64,000 nucleotides of DNA, from the NCBI RefSeq assembly GCF_001509555.1, contig NZ_LMAS01000001.1, forward strand, positions 404,971 to 468,970, read 5' to 3'. This document shows positions 45,425 to 57,147 of this stretch, piece after piece. Source of the DNA: Bacillus sp. FJAT-29937. GTDB lineage: Bacteria > Bacillota > Bacilli > Bacillales > Cytobacillaceae. Made by a program: the position numbers and the translations under genes. Under the pieces are notes generated by a model. The model did not search any database and had not been told where the DNA came from. It saw only the letters and a list, made by a program, of their open reading frames with translations. Every line of letters starts with the position of its first letter. The first letter of the stretch is position 1.

Positions 45425-47637
45425 TTCCGCTCAATTTCCTGCATAACGAAGGCTTCAATGACATCGCCTTCCTTAACATCGTTGAAGTTTCTGATCGTAA
45501 TCCCGCATTCATATCCTTGGCTTACCTCTTTAGCATCGTCTTTGAAACGCTTAAGTGCATCCACTTCCCCTTCAAAAATAACAATGCCATCACGGATTAA
45601 ACGTACACCGCTATCACGGGTAATTTTTCCATCGGTTACATAGGATCCTGCAATTGTTCCAACCTTTGAAACTTTAAATGTTTGGCGAACTTCTGCCTGA
45701 CCAATAATTTTTTCTTCAAATTCTGGATCAAGCATCCCTTTCATAGCCAATTCAATTTCTTCAATTACTTTGTAAATCACTCGATGCAGGCGAATATCTA
45801 CACCTTCAGCCTCTGCGGCACGCTTAGCGTTATTATCAGGGCGTACATTAAATCCGACAACAAATGCATTAAATGCTGCAGCAAGTGTAATATCTGATTC
45901 ATTAATAGCTCCTGCACCAGTGTGAAGAATACGAACATTTACACCTTCAACATCAATCTTTTGCAAGGCTGTGGTAAGTGCTTCTGCCGTACCTTGAACA
46001 TCTGCTTTAACAACAACATTTAATTCCTTTATTTCGCCTTGCTTCATATGTTCAAACAAATTATCCAAGCTAATTTTTGTCTTTTCACTTCGCTGTGCTT
46101 GTAGGGCATGTTGAGCACGAGCCTCTCCAATTTGGCGAGCTGTCTTCTCATCAGGAAGTACAGCAAAGCGATCCCCTGCTTGAGGTACATCATTAAGACC
46201 TGTGATTTCTACTGGTGTTGATGGTCCTGCTAGTTTAACACGGCGTCCAAGATCATTGACCATTGCACGTACACGGCCGAAGGTATTTCCAACAACAATC
46301 GGATCTCCTACTTTTAATGTACCGTTTTGAACGAGCAGCGTTGCAACGGATCCGCGGCCTTTATCTAATTGAGCCTCGATTACAGTTCCTACAGCACTTC
46401 GTTTAGAATTAGCCTTAAATTCTTCTACTTCGCTTACAAGAAGAATCATCTCCAGAAGGTTGTCAATTCCTTCTCCTTTAAGAGCAGAAATAGGAACAAA
46501 GATAGTATCCCCACCCCAAGCCTCTGGTACTAAGCCAAATTCAGTTAACTCTTGCATAACGCGGTCTGGATTGGCGGATTCCTTATCCATTTTATTAACT
46601 GCTACAATAATTGGTACTTCTGCTGCTTTGGCATGGTTGATCGCTTCAATCGTTTGAGGCATAACCCCATCATCAGCGGCAACGACAAGAATAGTAATAT
46701 CCGTAATTTTCGCTCCACGGGCACGCATCGTTGTAAAGGCAGCATGTCCTGGAGTATCTAAAAACGTAATCTTTTTGCCATTTTCCTCAACTTGATAAGC
46801 TCCGATATGCTGAGTAATTCCACCAGCTTCTCCAGCTGTTACTTTTGTATTTCTGATCGAATCCAAAGTCGTTGTTTTACCGTGGTCAACGTGCCCCATG
46901 ATTGTAACAACAGCCGGACGCTCAATAAGCTCCGCATCTTCTTCATCTGTAAAATAAACCTCTAAATCAGTCACATCGATATGAACTTCTTCTTCGACTT
47001 CGACTCCGTAATCAGTAGCAATTAATTCAATGGCATCTTTATCCAGCGCTTGATTAATTGTAGCCATAACACCAAGCATGAATAATTTTTTAATGATTTC
47101 TGAAGGTTCACGATGAAGCTTTTTGGCGAGCTCAGCAACAGTTAATGAATCACTAAAAGTAATTTTTGCTGGAAGTTCCTTTACTTTTTTAGGAGCAGGA
47201 GGGACTTGAACTTGATTGTTGCTCTTGCCTTTATTATTGTTTTTATTTCTATTTTGATTGTTGTTATTATTATTTTTATTCTTATTTTTGTTAAAAGACT
47301 TATTGTCTTTTTGATTATTCTCGTGGTTTGGCTTTTTGCCTTCTGTTTGTTTTTGCATTGGTTTATTTTTACCTTTGTTTACTTCTGACTGCTCATCTCG
47401 ACCCGCAGCCGGAGCTTTTGGTTTAGTTTGAACTGAATTTGTCTTTTGCTGATTTTGCTTTTCTGGCTGTTTATCTTCCTTCTTACCGTATATACCGTCC
47501 AATTTTTGTACGGCAGAAGCTTCAATTGTTGTCATATGGTTTGAGACCTCGATATTCATGTCTTTTAATTTTGTAATTACGTCTTTACTAGATACATTTT
47601 GCTTTTTTGCATATTCGTAAACGCGCATTTTACTCAT
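45421..47637 (-). CDS. infB: Translation initiation factor IF-2
   Basis: A 738-residue GTPase that places initiator tRNA on the 30S subunit. N-terminal IF2_N domain (~1-50), a low-complexity Lys/Asn/Gln linker (~58-145, with a run of asparagines), a second IF2_N (~165-215), the G domain (GHVDHGKTT ~248, [12 protein letters not shown]), and domains II-IV. The linker is longer and more Asn-rich than the rest of the coding sequence around it. Start ATG with GGGGGTG. Confidence 0.97.
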   Translation of the reverse strand: MSKMRVYEYAKKQNVSSKDVITKLKDMNIEVSNHMTTIEASAVQKLDGIYGKKEDKQPEKQNQQKTNSVQTKPKAPAAGRDEQSEVNKGKNKPMQKQTEGKKPNHENNQKDNKSFNKNKNKNNNNNNQNRNKNNNKGKSNNQVQVPPAPKKVKELPAKITFSDSLTVAELAKKLHREPSEIIKKLFMLGVMATINQALDKDAIELIATDYGVEVEEEVHIDVTDLEVYFTDEEDAELIERPAVVTIMGHVDHGKTTTLDSIRNTKVTAGEAGGITQHIGAYQVEENGKKITFLDTPGHAAFTTMRARGAKITDITILVVAADDGVMPQTIEAINHAKAAEVPIIVAVNKMDKESANPDRVMQELTEFGLVPEAWGGDTIFVPISALKGEGIDNLLEMILLVSEVEEFKANSKRSAVGTVIEAQLDKGRGSVATLLVQNGTLKVGDPIVVGNTFGRVRAMVNDLGRRVKLAGPSTPVEITGLNDVPQAGDRFAVLPDEKTARQIGEARAQHALQAQRSEKTKISLDNLFEHMKQGEIKELNVVVKADVQGTAEALTTALQKIDVEGVNVRILHTGAGAINESDITLAAAFNAFVVGFNVRPDNNAKRAAEAEGVDIRLHRVIYKVIEEIELAMKGMLDPEFEEKIIGQAEVRQTFKVSKVGTIAGSYVTDGKITRDSGVRLIRDGIVIFEGEVDALKRFKDDAKEVSQGYECGITIRNFNDVKEGDVIEAFVMQEIERK

Positions 47638-47656
47638 ACTTTCACCCCCGCTGGAA

Positions 47657-47959
47657 TTAATCGAGCAACGACTTCAGTTTTTTAGCAAATCCATCATCAA
47701 GCACTGCCACAACAACCCGAGCATCTTTTCCAATAGCCTGACCAAGAATTTCTCGATTTTCGACAAGCCTATAAGGAATATGATAGGATTTACATTTATC
47801 AGTTACTTTTTTTGTCGTGTTGACAGAAGCGTCCGCAGATAGCAATATGAGCTTCGCTTTACCGTTTCTTATTTCTTTGATAGTAAGCTCTTCACCCGAA
47901 GTAATTTTCCGTGCCCGATTCGCTAAGCCAAGCAATGACATCCATTGATTTGAATTCAT
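47657..47959 (-). CDS. ylxQ: L7Ae-family ribosomal protein YlxQ
   Basis: A 100-residue RNA-binding protein of the L7Ae/L30e/S12e/Gadd45 family (RplGA in B. subtilis). [24 protein letters not shown] and [18 protein letters not shown] are typical of K-turn binders. Its ATG overlaps the ylxR stop as ATGA. Confidence 0.92.
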   Translation of the reverse strand: MNSNQWMSLLGLANRARKITSGEELTIKEIRNGKAKLILLSADASVNTTKKVTDKCKSYHIPYRLVENREILGQAIGKDARVVVAVLDDGFAKKLKSLLD

Positions 47960-48246
47960 TTGGATAGTCGTTTCTCCTTCTCTATGAGCTCCAAAAGCTC
48001 TTCATATATAGAATCATCTATTGAAACATCTAAATGGCTTGCTAAAATGTTTTTCTTTTTGGCAAGTTTCACTGCCTCTTCATCTTTAGAAAGGTAGGCG
48101 CCGCGACCGGACTTCTTGCCAGTCGGATCCACTGATACTTCCCCTTCTTTAGAGCGAACGATGCGAACGAGTTCTTTCTTCGGTCTCATTTCACCGGTTG
48201 CGATACACTTACGCAGAGGAACCTTTTTACGATTGTTCACATTCAT
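47956..48246 (-). CDS. ylxR: YlxR family RNA-binding protein (RnpM, DUF448)
   Basis: A 96-residue protein with the YlxR signature [20 protein letters not shown] and [14 protein letters not shown]. In B. subtilis it has been reported to bind and modulate RNase P RNA. Located between nusA and ylxQ, the invariant arrangement. Confidence 0.93.
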   Translation of the reverse strand: MNVNNRKKVPLRKCIATGEMRPKKELVRIVRSKEGEVSVDPTGKKSGRGAYLSKDEEAVKLAKKKNILASHLDVSIDDSIYEELLELIEKEKRLSK

Positions 48247-48255
48247 TCACCCCTA

Positions 48256-49386
48256 TTAATCCATATCTTCCTGAAAATCATAATTTTCATCGTCTTCAAG
48301 CTCAGTGCTATCATAAGTCAAAAGTGTTTCCTCTCTTGGGTACATGCCTGTTTCTCGCGCTTCAGACTCAGATTTAATGTCAATTTTCCATCCTGTTAGC
48401 TTTGCAGCAAGTCTCGCGTTTTGCCCGCGTTTCCCAATTGCCAGTGACAGCTGATAGTCTGGTACAATCACAGTTGTAGCTTTATCATTTTCATTTACGA
48501 TGACGTCAAGCACTTTAGACGGGCTTAAAGCATTAGCAACGAAAACAATCGGATCTGCTGACCACTTGACAATGTCAATCTTTTCACCTTTTAACTCGTT
48601 TACGACCGCTTGAACGCGTGTGCCTTTTGGTCCTACACAAGAACCAACTGGATCGACTTCCTCGTTATCAGAATGAACGGAGATTTTCGAACGGTCTCCT
48701 GCTTCCCTTGCTACAGATTTAATTTCCACTGTTCCATCGTAAATTTCTGGAACTTCTATTTCAAACAATCTTTTCAAAAGACCTGGATGAGTTCTGGAAA
48801 CAAAAATTTGTGGTCCTTTTGTAGTCTTTTCAACCTTTGTAATGAAAACTTTTATTCTGTCATGCGGTTTATATTGCTCGTTCGGCATTTGCTCATTTGT
48901 TGGAAGAATCGCTTCAATCTTTCCAAGACTGACATAAATAAATTTAGAATCTTGACGCTGAACAATACCTGTCATTATATCTTCTTCACGGTCAATAAAT
49001 TCAGAGTAAATGATTCCTCGTTCTGCTTCACGAACACGCTGCGTAACAACCTGTTTTGCCGTTTGTGCTGCAATTCGGCCGAAGTCCTTTGGAGTTACTT
49101 CTAATTCCACAATATCTTCAACCTGGTAATTAGGATTAATTCTGCTGGCATCTTCAACGGAAATTTCTAGCCTTGGGTCAAAAACCTCTTCAACCACTTC
49201 TTTTCGAGCAAATACTCTCATCGTTCCGTTTCCAAGATTTAAATCAATCCGAACATTTTGTGCTTGATTGAAGTTTCTGCGGTATGCAGAGACTAGCGCC
49301 GCTTCAATTGCATCAATAATGACATCACGTGAAATGCCTTTTTCTTTTTCAAGTAATGTGAGAGCATCCAACAATTCGCTGCTCAT
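48256..49386 (-). CDS. nusA: Transcription termination/antitermination factor NusA
   Basis: A 376-residue RNA polymerase-binding protein. N-terminal polymerase-binding domain (~1-125), S1 domain (~135-200), and two KH domains (~205-345; SCVGPKGTRVQAVVNELKG and SLAIGKRGQNARLAAKLTG). Lacks the C-terminal acidic repeats of enterobacteria, as usual in Firmicutes. It follows rimP; the 38-base gap contains a short piece (AAAAGCGCAAGC) resembling the edge of a Bacillus intergenic repeat. Confidence 0.97.
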   Translation of the reverse strand: MSSELLDALTLLEKEKGISRDVIIDAIEAALVSAYRRNFNQAQNVRIDLNLGNGTMRVFARKEVVEEVFDPRLEISVEDASRINPNYQVEDIVELEVTPKDFGRIAAQTAKQVVTQRVREAERGIIYSEFIDREEDIMTGIVQRQDSKFIYVSLGKIEAILPTNEQMPNEQYKPHDRIKVFITKVEKTTKGPQIFVSRTHPGLLKRLFEIEVPEIYDGTVEIKSVAREAGDRSKISVHSDNEEVDPVGSCVGPKGTRVQAVVNELKGEKIDIVKWSADPIVFVANALSPSKVLDVIVNENDKATTVIVPDYQLSLAIGKRGQNARLAAKLTGWKIDIKSESEARETGMYPREETLLTYDSTELEDDENYDFQEDMD

Positions 49387-49424
49387 GAGACTTCTTCCCC
49401 CTCTATTTAGAAAAGCGCAAGCCC

Positions 49425-49895
49425 CTATGAAAAGACGACAGCTAAGCGTGCATTAGCTACTTTTTCATATGGAATATCAATGCTTTTCTTTCTTGTTTTA
49501 ATTTTGATTTCGACTGTAACTGTTTGACCATCAAAATGAGTCAAAATTCCTTCGAATGTTTTATCACCATCAATTGGCTCATATGTTTTAATAAAAACAT
49601 TTTTGCCAACTGCTTTTTGAAAGTCGTTTTCATTTTTAAGAGGGCGCTCAGCTCCAGGTGATGAAACCTCTAAGAAATAGTTATAAGGAATAGGATCAAT
49701 CTCATCAAGCTTTTCACTTAATTTTTCACTGACTAGCCCGCATTCCTCAATATCGACACCATTTTCCTTATCAATAAATACGCGGAGGAACCAATCTCTT
49801 CCTTCCTTCACGTATTCAATGTCAACTAATTCTAAATTAAGCTCATCTAAAATGGGTGTGACTAATTGTCCGACCGTATCAGTCACTTTGCTCAT
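49425..49895 (-). CDS. rimP: Ribosome maturation factor RimP
   Basis: A 156-residue 30S assembly factor. [32 protein letters not shown] and [13 protein letters not shown] are hallmark motifs. ATG at 49895 lies after GAGGAGGG; an upstream in-frame start overlaps that site and is rejected. First gene of the rimP-nusA-infB cluster. Confidence 0.96.
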   Translation of the reverse strand: MSKVTDTVGQLVTPILDELNLELVDIEYVKEGRDWFLRVFIDKENGVDIEECGLVSEKLSEKLDEIDPIPYNYFLEVSSPGAERPLKNENDFQKAVGKNVFIKTYEPIDGDKTFEGILTHFDGQTVTVEIKIKTRKKSIDIPYEKVANARLAVVFS

Positions 49896-49984
49896 AATAT
49901 CCCTCCTCTTCACGGTTCATTTCTTCAAGTGAAATTCGATTCAAATGGATAAATGTGTTAACTAAAATAACGTATACAACACGA

Positions 49985-50006
49985 AAGAGTGGGTTGCCCC
50001 ACTCTT
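49985..50006 (-). terminator. Hairpin between polC and rimP
   Basis: Stem AAGAGTGGG (49985-49993) / CCCACTCTT (49998-50006), loop TTGC, followed on the minus strand by TTCGTGTTG. A stable terminator-like hairpin with a poor T run. Confidence 0.6.
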
Positions 50007-50133
50007 CTTTAACGAGAGTTATTAATAGTATTTCCATAAAAACTATACCATAACCAATTTTTTAATGCAAATGGAATGGCTACCATGTCAAGGGATTGGC
50101 TCCTTTTTATGATAAAAAATTTACATACTGCCA

Positions 50134-53100
50134 TTAAAACAGTGAAAGCTGATTTTGTTCTGGAAGTGATTCCAGGCAGCCGTGGTTGTCCAAATACTCT
50201 ATGATCGTTTTGGATAATTTTCCGCGCTGCTGAAGGTCTTCTTTAGAAAGAAACTCCCCAACTTCCCTAGCTTTTACAATATTAAGGGCCGCATTTGTCC
50301 CCAATCCAGGAATCGAATTGAATGGAGGTATTAATGTATTCCCATCAATAATAAATTCATTTGCACTTGAGCGGTATAAATCAACCCTTTGGAAACTAAA
50401 GCCGCGTTCCAGCATTTCAAGAGCCAGCTCCATTACTGTTAGCAGGTTCTTTTCCTTAGTGGATGCTTCAAGGCCTTTAGCATTTATTTCTTCAATCAAA
50501 GCACGAATGGATTGTGATCCTTTAACCATGGCATCGACATCAAAATCTTCAGCGCGAACCGTAAAGTATGCTGCGTAATACAAGAGAGGATGATGAACTT
50601 TAAAATATGCAATCCTTACAGCCATTAAAACATAAGCAGAAGCATGGGCTTTAGGGAACATATATTTTATCTTTTTACAAGAGTCTATATACCATTCTGG
50701 TACTTGATTCTTCCTCATTTCCTCTTCCATTTCATCTGTTAACCCTTTACCTTTACGAACAGACTCCATAATTTTAAAGGCAAATGCCGGTTCGAGGCCT
50801 TGATAAATTAGATACACCATAATATCGTCACGGCAGCCAATAACCTCACTCAATGTACAAACTTTATTATGAATGAGTTCCTGGGCGTTCCCTAGCCAAA
50901 CATCGGTTCCATGAGAAAGTCCAGATATTTGAACGAGCTCGGAAAAGGTAGTCGGTTTCGTATCTTCAAGCATTTGACGAACAAATCGTGTTCCAAACTC
51001 CGGAATACCAAGCGTGCCTGTTTTACACATGATTTGTTCTTCTGTAACACCTAAGGATTCTGTACCGCTAAATATTTTCATGACTTCAGGGTCGTCTGTC
51101 GGGATTGTTTTCGGGTCAATTCCGCTTAAATCCTGAAGCATACGAATGACCGTTGGATCATCGTGTCCAAGAATATCAAGTTTAAGTAAATTATCATGGA
51201 TCGAATGGAAATCAAAATGGGTTGTCTTCCATTCGGAATTTTTATCATCAGCCGGAAATTGGATCGGTGAAAAATCATAAATATCCATATAATCAGGAAC
51301 AACAATTATTCCTCCCGGATGCTGACCCGTTGTTCTTTTTACACCGGTGCATCCAGAGGCAAGTCGCTCAACCTCTGCTCCTCTTAATTGGAGGTTATGA
51401 TCCTGCTGATACGCTTTTACATATCCGAATGCTGTCTTATCTGCAACTGTTCCAATCGTACCTGCCCGGTATACATATTCTTCCCCGAACAATACCTTCG
51501 TGTAGTTATGGGCACGCGGCTGATACTCACCTGAAAAGTTCAAATCAATATCCGGAACCTTGTCCCCTTTGAAACCAAGGAAAGTTTCAAACGGGATATC
51601 CTGTCCATCCTTTATATAGGCAGCACCACAGTTTGGACAGTCCTTATCCGGCAAGTCATAGCCAGAGCCTACTGAACCATCATTGAAGAATTCAGATTGC
51701 TTGCAATCTGGACAGACATAATGCGGAGGCAGCGGATTTACCTCTGTTATCTCTGTCATCGTTGCAACAAAGGATGAACCGACAGATCCACGTGAACCTA
51801 CTAAATAACCATCATCTAGTGATTTTTTCACTAATTTATGCGAAATCAAATAAATAACAGCGAAGCCGTGCCCAATTATACTTTTTAATTCCTTTTCAAG
51901 GCGAGCTTCAACAATTTCAGGAAGATTATCTCCATAGATTCTTCTTGCCATTGCATAGCTCATATTCCGCATTTCATCATCTGCGCCTTCGATTTTAGGC
52001 GTATAAAGATCATCTTTGATTGGTTTAATAACATCAATCATATCGGCAATTTTATTCGTATTATCTACGACAATTTCCTTTGCCTTCTCGTGCCCCAGAA
52101 AAGAAAAGGCATCAAGCATTTCATTCGTTGTTCTAAAATGCACGTCTGGAAGCTTATGACGATTTAATGGATTTGCTCCCCCTTGAGAGCTGATCAGGAT
52201 CTTACGATATATTTTGTCATTTGGGTTTAAATAATGGACATTTCCTGTTGCAACGACAGGAAGACCTAGCTTATCACCTAATTGAACAATATTACCGATG
52301 ATCTCTTCCAGAGCCTTTTCATTCCTTATTAGCTCTAATTCAATTAAATGGGCATAAACGGCTTTCGGATGAACTTCAATATAATCGTAGAATGCCGCCA
52401 TATCTTCAACTTCTTCAGGTGACTTCTGCATCATTCCTTCAAAAACTTCACCTTTATTACATCCAGAGCCTACAAGAAGCCCTTCCCGATATTTCTGAAG
52501 CAGTGATCTTGGAATCCGCGGAACACGATAGAAATAGTTCATATGAGAGATAGAAACAAGCTTAAATAGATTCTTTAAACCAGCTTCAGTCTGAGCTAGC
52601 AATGTACAATGATAAGGTCTCGCACGCTGGTAGGCATTCCCCTCACCCATATGATCATTAAACTGATCATGATATTCAATTTCTTTTTCTGCCGTATCCT
52701 TTAGCATCTTCAATAATAGATATCCAGTTGCTTCCGCATCATATATCGCTCTATGATGCTGTGTTAATTCAACATCAAATTTCTTCGCAAGCGTATTTAA
52801 GCGATGGTTTTTCATTTCTGGGTATAAGAAACGAGCTAGTTCTAATGTGTCAATGACTGGATTTGCGGCTTTGCCTAGTCCAATTTTTTTATAACCTACA
52901 TTTAAGAACCCCATGTCAAAAGAAGCATTATGAGCAACTAAAATCGCATCACATGTCCAGTCGAAAAATCTCTGGAGCACTTCACCGACTTCAGGTGCAT
53001 TTTCAACAAGATCATCTGTGATACCTGTTAAATTGATAGTTGTTGCAGAAAGCGGGTGGTGCGGATTCGCGAATGACTCAAAGCGGTCGATAATTTCCCC

Positions 53101-54453
53101 ATTGTGAATCTTAACTGCTGCAAGCTCAATAATCGTATCATAGACAGCGGATAATCCAGTTGTTTCAACGTCAAATACTACATACGTATCTTCAGTCAGC
53201 TTTCTTTTTGCACTGTTATAGGCAATAGGAACCCCATCATCGACTAAGTTAACTTCTACACCATATAATATTTTTATATCATTTTTCTTACCTGCACCAA
53301 AAGCCTCGGGAAAAGACTGTACGACTGCGTGGTCCGTTACAGCTATTGCCTTATGCCCCCACTTCTTTGCCTGGTTAATAAGGGCGCTTACGGATGTGAC
53401 AGCATCCATTTGACTCATCGGCGTGTGAAGATGCAGCTCTACACGTTTTTGATTTTCAGGAGCTGTATCTTGTCTTTGAATGGGTTTGATTTCGTTAATG
53501 TCATTTCCAATCATGACAAGATCTCGAACAAAGGTATCCGTTTGAATACTGCCTCTCACCTTCAGCCACATACCCTTTTGAACATGCTGATACAATGCAG
53601 CATCTTCCTTGTCCCGAGAAAACATTTTGACTATGATGGAGCTTGTGTAATCCGTAATTTTGAAGGTTAATAGTGTTCTGCCGCTGCGAAGTTCCTTTGT
53701 TTCCGCAGAAAACACATACCCCTCAATTGCCACACGCCGTTCTTCATCGACTATATCAATTAGCTTTCTGAAATCGGCATCATCTTTAATCGTTAAGCCA
53801 ATTGTTAACGGTCCCTGAACAGTGGAAGCATCATTAGCACTAGCTTCAGCTTCTTTCTTCTGCATTTCAATCATAGCTTGAATGCCTCGTTCTTGGTCTT
53901 CTCTTTGTTTAGCCTCAAGAAATTTCTTATATTCCTCATTTGCATCTTCGGAGGAAATTTCAGTTTCAATTGTTATTTTCGGAAAACCAAGTGATTCATA
54001 AACACCAGATAACATCTCTGAATATTTTCTTTTAATAGATAACCCTTCCGTATCGTTTCTTACATTTATGATTAATTTATTGCCATGCACAGAAGGAATC
54101 TGTTCATTTAATAATTTAATTAATGGAGGAGCCATGCCTTCCATTTCTTCTATACAATATTTCCAGTACGCTTGCACCAATTGTTCATCAAAATGATTAT
54201 TCTTAACTTCAATAGCAAATGATGTATTTGCAATATGAGAAAATACTTTTGCCAACTTCGTTGAAAAGAGGCTAAAAATAGTAAATGGTAAAATTTGCTC
54301 AAATTCAAAATAAAAATGCCACTTTTTCTCTTTCTTCCCAATGACCACTTTTTTTATTTGAGCATGCTGAAAATGCTGCACAATTGAATCATCGGTTAAT
54401 TGCAGCTGCTGGAGCAAGAGTTGGAATCTCTCTTTATTGCCTAGGGCTTCCAT
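50134..54453 (-). CDS. polC: DNA polymerase III alpha subunit, PolC type
   Basis: The 1439-residue replicative polymerase of low-G+C Gram-positives. Order: N-terminal domain, OB fold (~240-320), PHP domain split by the exonuclease ([17 protein letters not shown]), a DEDDh 3'-5' proofreading exonuclease ([26 protein letters not shown], ~425-590, with [10 protein letters not shown]), the polymerase palm ([19 protein letters not shown], and [11 protein letters not shown] with the catalytic Asp pair), a four-Cys zinc finger (CPDCKQ and CPNCGA), and a C-terminal clamp-binding end QLSLF. ATG at 54453 has GGGAGAG upstream. Confidence 0.97.
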   Translation of the reverse strand: MEALGNKERFQLLLQQLQLTDDSIVQHFQHAQIKKVVIGKKEKKWHFYFEFEQILPFTIFSLFSTKLAKVFSHIANTSFAIEVKNNHFDEQLVQAYWKYCIEEMEGMAPPLIKLLNEQIPSVHGNKLIINVRNDTEGLSIKRKYSEMLSGVYESLGFPKITIETEISSEDANEEYKKFLEAKQREDQERGIQAMIEMQKKEAEASANDASTVQGPLTIGLTIKDDADFRKLIDIVDEERRVAIEGYVFSAETKELRSGRTLLTFKITDYTSSIIVKMFSRDKEDAALYQHVQKGMWLKVRGSIQTDTFVRDLVMIGNDINEIKPIQRQDTAPENQKRVELHLHTPMSQMDAVTSVSALINQAKKWGHKAIAVTDHAVVQSFPEAFGAGKKNDIKILYGVEVNLVDDGVPIAYNSAKRKLTEDTYVVFDVETTGLSAVYDTIIELAAVKIHNGEIIDRFESFANPHHPLSATTINLTGITDDLVENAPEVGEVLQRFFDWTCDAILVAHNASFDMGFLNVGYKKIGLGKAANPVIDTLELARFLYPEMKNHRLNTLAKKFDVELTQHHRAIYDAEATGYLLLKMLKDTAEKEIEYHDQFNDHMGEGNAYQRARPYHCTLLAQTEAGLKNLFKLVSISHMNYFYRVPRIPRSLLQKYREGLLVGSGCNKGEVFEGMMQKSPEEVEDMAAFYDYIEVHPKAVYAHLIELELIRNEKALEEIIGNIVQLGDKLGLPVVATGNVHYLNPNDKIYRKILISSQGGANPLNRHKLPDVHFRTTNEMLDAFSFLGHEKAKEIVVDNTNKIADMIDVIKPIKDDLYTPKIEGADDEMRNMSYAMARRIYGDNLPEIVEARLEKELKSIIGHGFAVIYLISHKLVKKSLDDGYLVGSRGSVGSSFVATMTEITEVNPLPPHYVCPDCKQSEFFNDGSVGSGYDLPDKDCPNCGAAYIKDGQDIPFETFLGFKGDKVPDIDLNFSGEYQPRAHNYTKVLFGEEYVYRAGTIGTVADKTAFGYVKAYQQDHNLQLRGAEVERLASGCTGVKRTTGQHPGGIIVVPDYMDIYDFSPIQFPADDKNSEWKTTHFDFHSIHDNLLKLDILGHDDPTVIRMLQDLSGIDPKTIPTDDPEVMKIFSGTESLGVTEEQIMCKTGTLGIPEFGTRFVRQMLEDTKPTTFSELVQISGLSHGTDVWLGNAQELIHNKVCTLSEVIGCRDDIMVYLIYQGLEPAFAFKIMESVRKGKGLTDEMEEEMRKNQVPEWYIDSCKKIKYMFPKAHASAYVLMAVRIAYFKVHHPLLYYAAYFTVRAEDFDVDAMVKGSQSIRALIEEINAKGLEASTKEKNLLTVMELALEMLERGFSFQRVDLYRSSANEFIIDGNTLIPPFNSIPGLGTNAALNIVKAREVGEFLSKEDLQQRGKLSKTIIEYLDNHGCLESLPEQNQLSLF

Positions 54454-54578
54454 TGATCTCTCTCCCATCTATTAATTTTCAATTTCACATATACAGACGA
54501 TGTCTATTATAACATGAACCTTCTATGTTGTGACTGTCCATTTAAACGATCTTTATTTACCTTCATAAGTATGAAGAA

Positions 54579-54638
54579 AAGGGTCAAATTCTAAAGTGTG
54601 AAAAAGCGGCTTTTTCACCTCAAAAGAATATGACCCTT
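54579..54638 (-). terminator. Nested hairpins after rseP
   Basis: Outer stem AAGGGTCA (54579-54586) / TGACCCTT (54631-54638) with a second step ATTCT/AGAAT, enclosing an inner hairpin GTGAAAAA (54598-54605) / TTTTTCAC (54611-54618). It fills most of the 196-base gap between rseP and polC, where no proS is found. Confidence 0.55.
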
Positions 54639-54649
54639 GAATGGATATA

Positions 54650-55912
54650 TTATAAAAAAAATCTTTGAATGTCATTCCAGGTTACAACTAGCATTAATAG
54701 CATTAATAATGCAAACCCGATAAAATGAACCATTCCTTCTTTATGTCGGTCAATTGGTTTCCCTCTTACTGCTTCAACCGCGAAAAACATCAATCTTCCG
54801 CCATCTAATGCAGGGATTGGGAGTAAATTCATGATTCCTAAGTTGATGCTTAAAATACCGGCCCATTTCATCAAATAATAAATACCTGATTTAGCCACTG
54901 TGTCTGTTGAAACATATATACCAACAGGTCCTGATAATGCATCAATGGAAAATTGTCCTGTAATTAATTTACCGAGCATTTTAAAAATCTCTATTGTCCA
55001 ATTATATGTTTCTAATGCCCCATTCGTAATGGCTTTAATAGGTGAATTTTCCATTGGGCTATATACACCAATAATACCTATCTTCTCGCCCTCTACTTCT
55101 TGAACCTTCGGAGTAACAGGCAAGTTGATTTCTTGTCCGTTTCGCTCAAGCGAGATTTGGAGCTCATTGTTCGGATTTTTGCGGATAATCTCTACGACAT
55201 CTGACCAGCTTGAAATTTCTGCTCCGTTAATACTATGAATGATATCCCCTTCTTTTAATCCAGCAGAACCGGCTGCACCATCAGGAGTTAATTTCCCAAG
55301 TTCAGGTTCGTTTGTAGGAATTCCCTGCAGCAAACCGATCAGTACGAATACGACAAAGGCAAGAATAAAGTTCATCATCGGTCCGGCAAAAATAGCCATT
55401 GTTCTTTGGCCAAGCGTCTTTGATGCAAACTGTCTATCGTAAGGAGCGATTAGAGTTTCTCCCCCATCCTCTACTAATACAGCACTTGGGCTTACAGTAA
55501 AGGATTGCAGCTTATCTTCCTCTTCCCCTTCAACATAGCCTTTAATGACTAGAGAATGCTCTATATCAGCATGCTCTACCTCAATAACCCTAGCATTTGG
55601 GTACTTTTCCTTTTGATTCAGAATAATTTTATTAACCTGCTCTGATTCATTAAATAATAAACCAATTCTGAATCCTGGTTTTATCTCGATCATCTCGGGA
55701 TCTTCTCCAGCCATGCGGACAAAGCCCCCGATTGGCAATAGCCTGATCGTATACGTTGTTTCTCCTTTTTTATGAGAGAAAACTTTTGGTCCAAAGCCAA
55801 TAGCGAATTCACGGCAAAGAATCCCTGCTCTTTTCGCAAATACAAAATGCCCTAATTCATGAAAAAATACTAGTGCCCCAAAAATAATAATAAAGGCTAT
55901 AACTGTACTCAA
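54650..55912 (-). CDS. rseP: Site-2 protease RseP/RasP
   Basis: A 420-residue intramembrane zinc metalloprotease (M50B) that cleaves anti-sigma factor RsiW and other membrane remnants. Active site FFHELGHFVFA (HExxH, ~17-26) in the first helix, a PDZ domain (~190-275, GLKEGDIIHSINGAEI), and the second catalytic helix NLLPIPALDGGRLMFF. Start ATG. It follows dxr, the usual order. Confidence 0.95.
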   Translation of the reverse strand: MSTVIAFIIIFGALVFFHELGHFVFAKRAGILCREFAIGFGPKVFSHKKGETTYTIRLLPIGGFVRMAGEDPEMIEIKPGFRIGLLFNESEQVNKIILNQKEKYPNARVIEVEHADIEHSLVIKGYVEGEEEDKLQSFTVSPSAVLVEDGGETLIAPYDRQFASKTLGQRTMAIFAGPMMNFILAFVVFVLIGLLQGIPTNEPELGKLTPDGAAGSAGLKEGDIIHSINGAEISSWSDVVEIIRKNPNNELQISLERNGQEINLPVTPKVQEVEGEKIGIIGVYSPMENSPIKAITNGALETYNWTIEIFKMLGKLITGQFSIDALSGPVGIYVSTDTVAKSGIYYLMKWAGILSINLGIMNLLPIPALDGGRLMFFAVEAVRGKPIDRHKEGMVHFIGFALLMLLMLVVTWNDIQRFFL

Positions 55913-55970
55913 AATATAACCACCTTTTTTAAAAAGATAATATTGAACTATCTCTTTGAGTTAATAAGCA

Positions 55971-57116
55971 TTAGCTTAAAAGTGAGTCTACATATTTTCT
56001 CGTTTCCAAATCGGCTTCCTGAATATCAGTCAGACTTGGATTTAAGATGTTTTTGTGAATACCCAAAGCCTTTTCAATTAAATCTTCTATTTGCAGAAAG
56101 GTTGCCTTTCCTTCTAAAAAGGCTGCAACTGCCACTTCGTTTGCTGCGTTTAAGACAGCAGGCATTGTTCCGCCCGCCTTACCAGCTTCATATGCATAGT
56201 TTAAGCAGCGGAAGCGATCCATGTCCATTTTCTGAAAATGGAGCTTTCCTATTTCCGCTAAGTTCAGCCGCTTTGCTGATGGCAGCGGCAGCCTGTCTGG
56301 ATAAGTCAATGCATACTGAATGGGAACTCTCATATCTGGTGTTCCTAATTGTGCAATTATACTGCTGTCATGAAATTCAATCATAGAGTGAATGATGCTT
56401 TCTTTATGCAATAAAACATCAATATCATCATAGTTGATTGAAAAAAGCCAATGTGCTTCAATGACCTCTAGCCCTTTATTCATCATCGTTGCAGAATCAA
56501 TGGTAATTTTTGCACCCATGGACCAATTCGGATGGTTGAGGGCTTCTCGAACTGTCACATTTTCTAGTTCTTGTCGCGTTCGGTCCCTAAAAGATCCACC
56601 AGAGGCAGTCAAAATCAGCTTATCTATATTCTTCTGCTTTTCACCTTGTAGAGCCTGGAAAATAGCAGAATGCTCACTATCTACTGGCAATAATGTTACA
56701 TGATTCTTTTTCACTTCTTCCATAACAAGGTGTCCCGCAGTTACTAATGTTTCCTTATTCGCAATGGCAATCGTCTTTTTTTCTCTTATAGCTTGCAAAG
56801 TTGGCGTTAAACCAATACTGCCAATGACTGCATTAACTAGGATCTCTGCTTTATGATAAACGGCTACCTCTGATAATCCGTCATTGCCATATGTAAATGT
56901 GATAGATGGAAATTCCGCTTCTAGTATTTGTGCTGATGATCTATCTGACACAGATACTAGCTCTGGATGAAATTCACGAATGATTTTCCTAGTTAAGTCA
57001 AGGTTTCTGCCAACCGCTAAAGCAACTAGACGAAACTCATCTGGATGCTCCTTAATTATATCTAACGTTTGAGTGCCGATTGAACCAGTAGCACCCATTA
57101 AACTAATATTCTTCAA
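55971..57116 (-). CDS. dxr: 1-deoxy-D-xylulose 5-phosphate reductoisomerase
   Basis: A 381-residue enzyme committing to the MEP isoprenoid pathway. [15 protein letters not shown] (cofactor), [26 protein letters not shown] and ASGGSFRD (substrate/metal) are all present. I choose TTG at 57116: AGGAG lies nine bases upstream and the product begins [11 protein letters not shown] as in homologues; the ATG 21 bases earlier has no ribosome binding site. Confidence 0.95.
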   Translation of the reverse strand: MKNISLMGATGSIGTQTLDIIKEHPDEFRLVALAVGRNLDLTRKIIREFHPELVSVSDRSSAQILEAEFPSITFTYGNDGLSEVAVYHKAEILVNAVIGSIGLTPTLQAIREKKTIAIANKETLVTAGHLVMEEVKKNHVTLLPVDSEHSAIFQALQGEKQKNIDKLILTASGGSFRDRTRQELENVTVREALNHPNWSMGAKITIDSATMMNKGLEVIEAHWLFSINYDDIDVLLHKESIIHSMIEFHDSSIIAQLGTPDMRVPIQYALTYPDRLPLPSAKRLNLAEIGKLHFQKMDMDRFRCLNYAYEAGKAGGTMPAVLNAANEVAVAAFLEGKATFLQIEDLIEKALGIHKNILNPSLTDIQEADLETRKYVDSLLS

Positions 57117-57147
57117 CAAATTCAACTCCTGTTGCATAAAGAACTAA

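Noticed and set aside
48610-49104. A 164-codon plus-strand frame
   Set aside because: Antisense to the highly conserved nusA gene; Phe/Asn/Cys-rich shadow translation.
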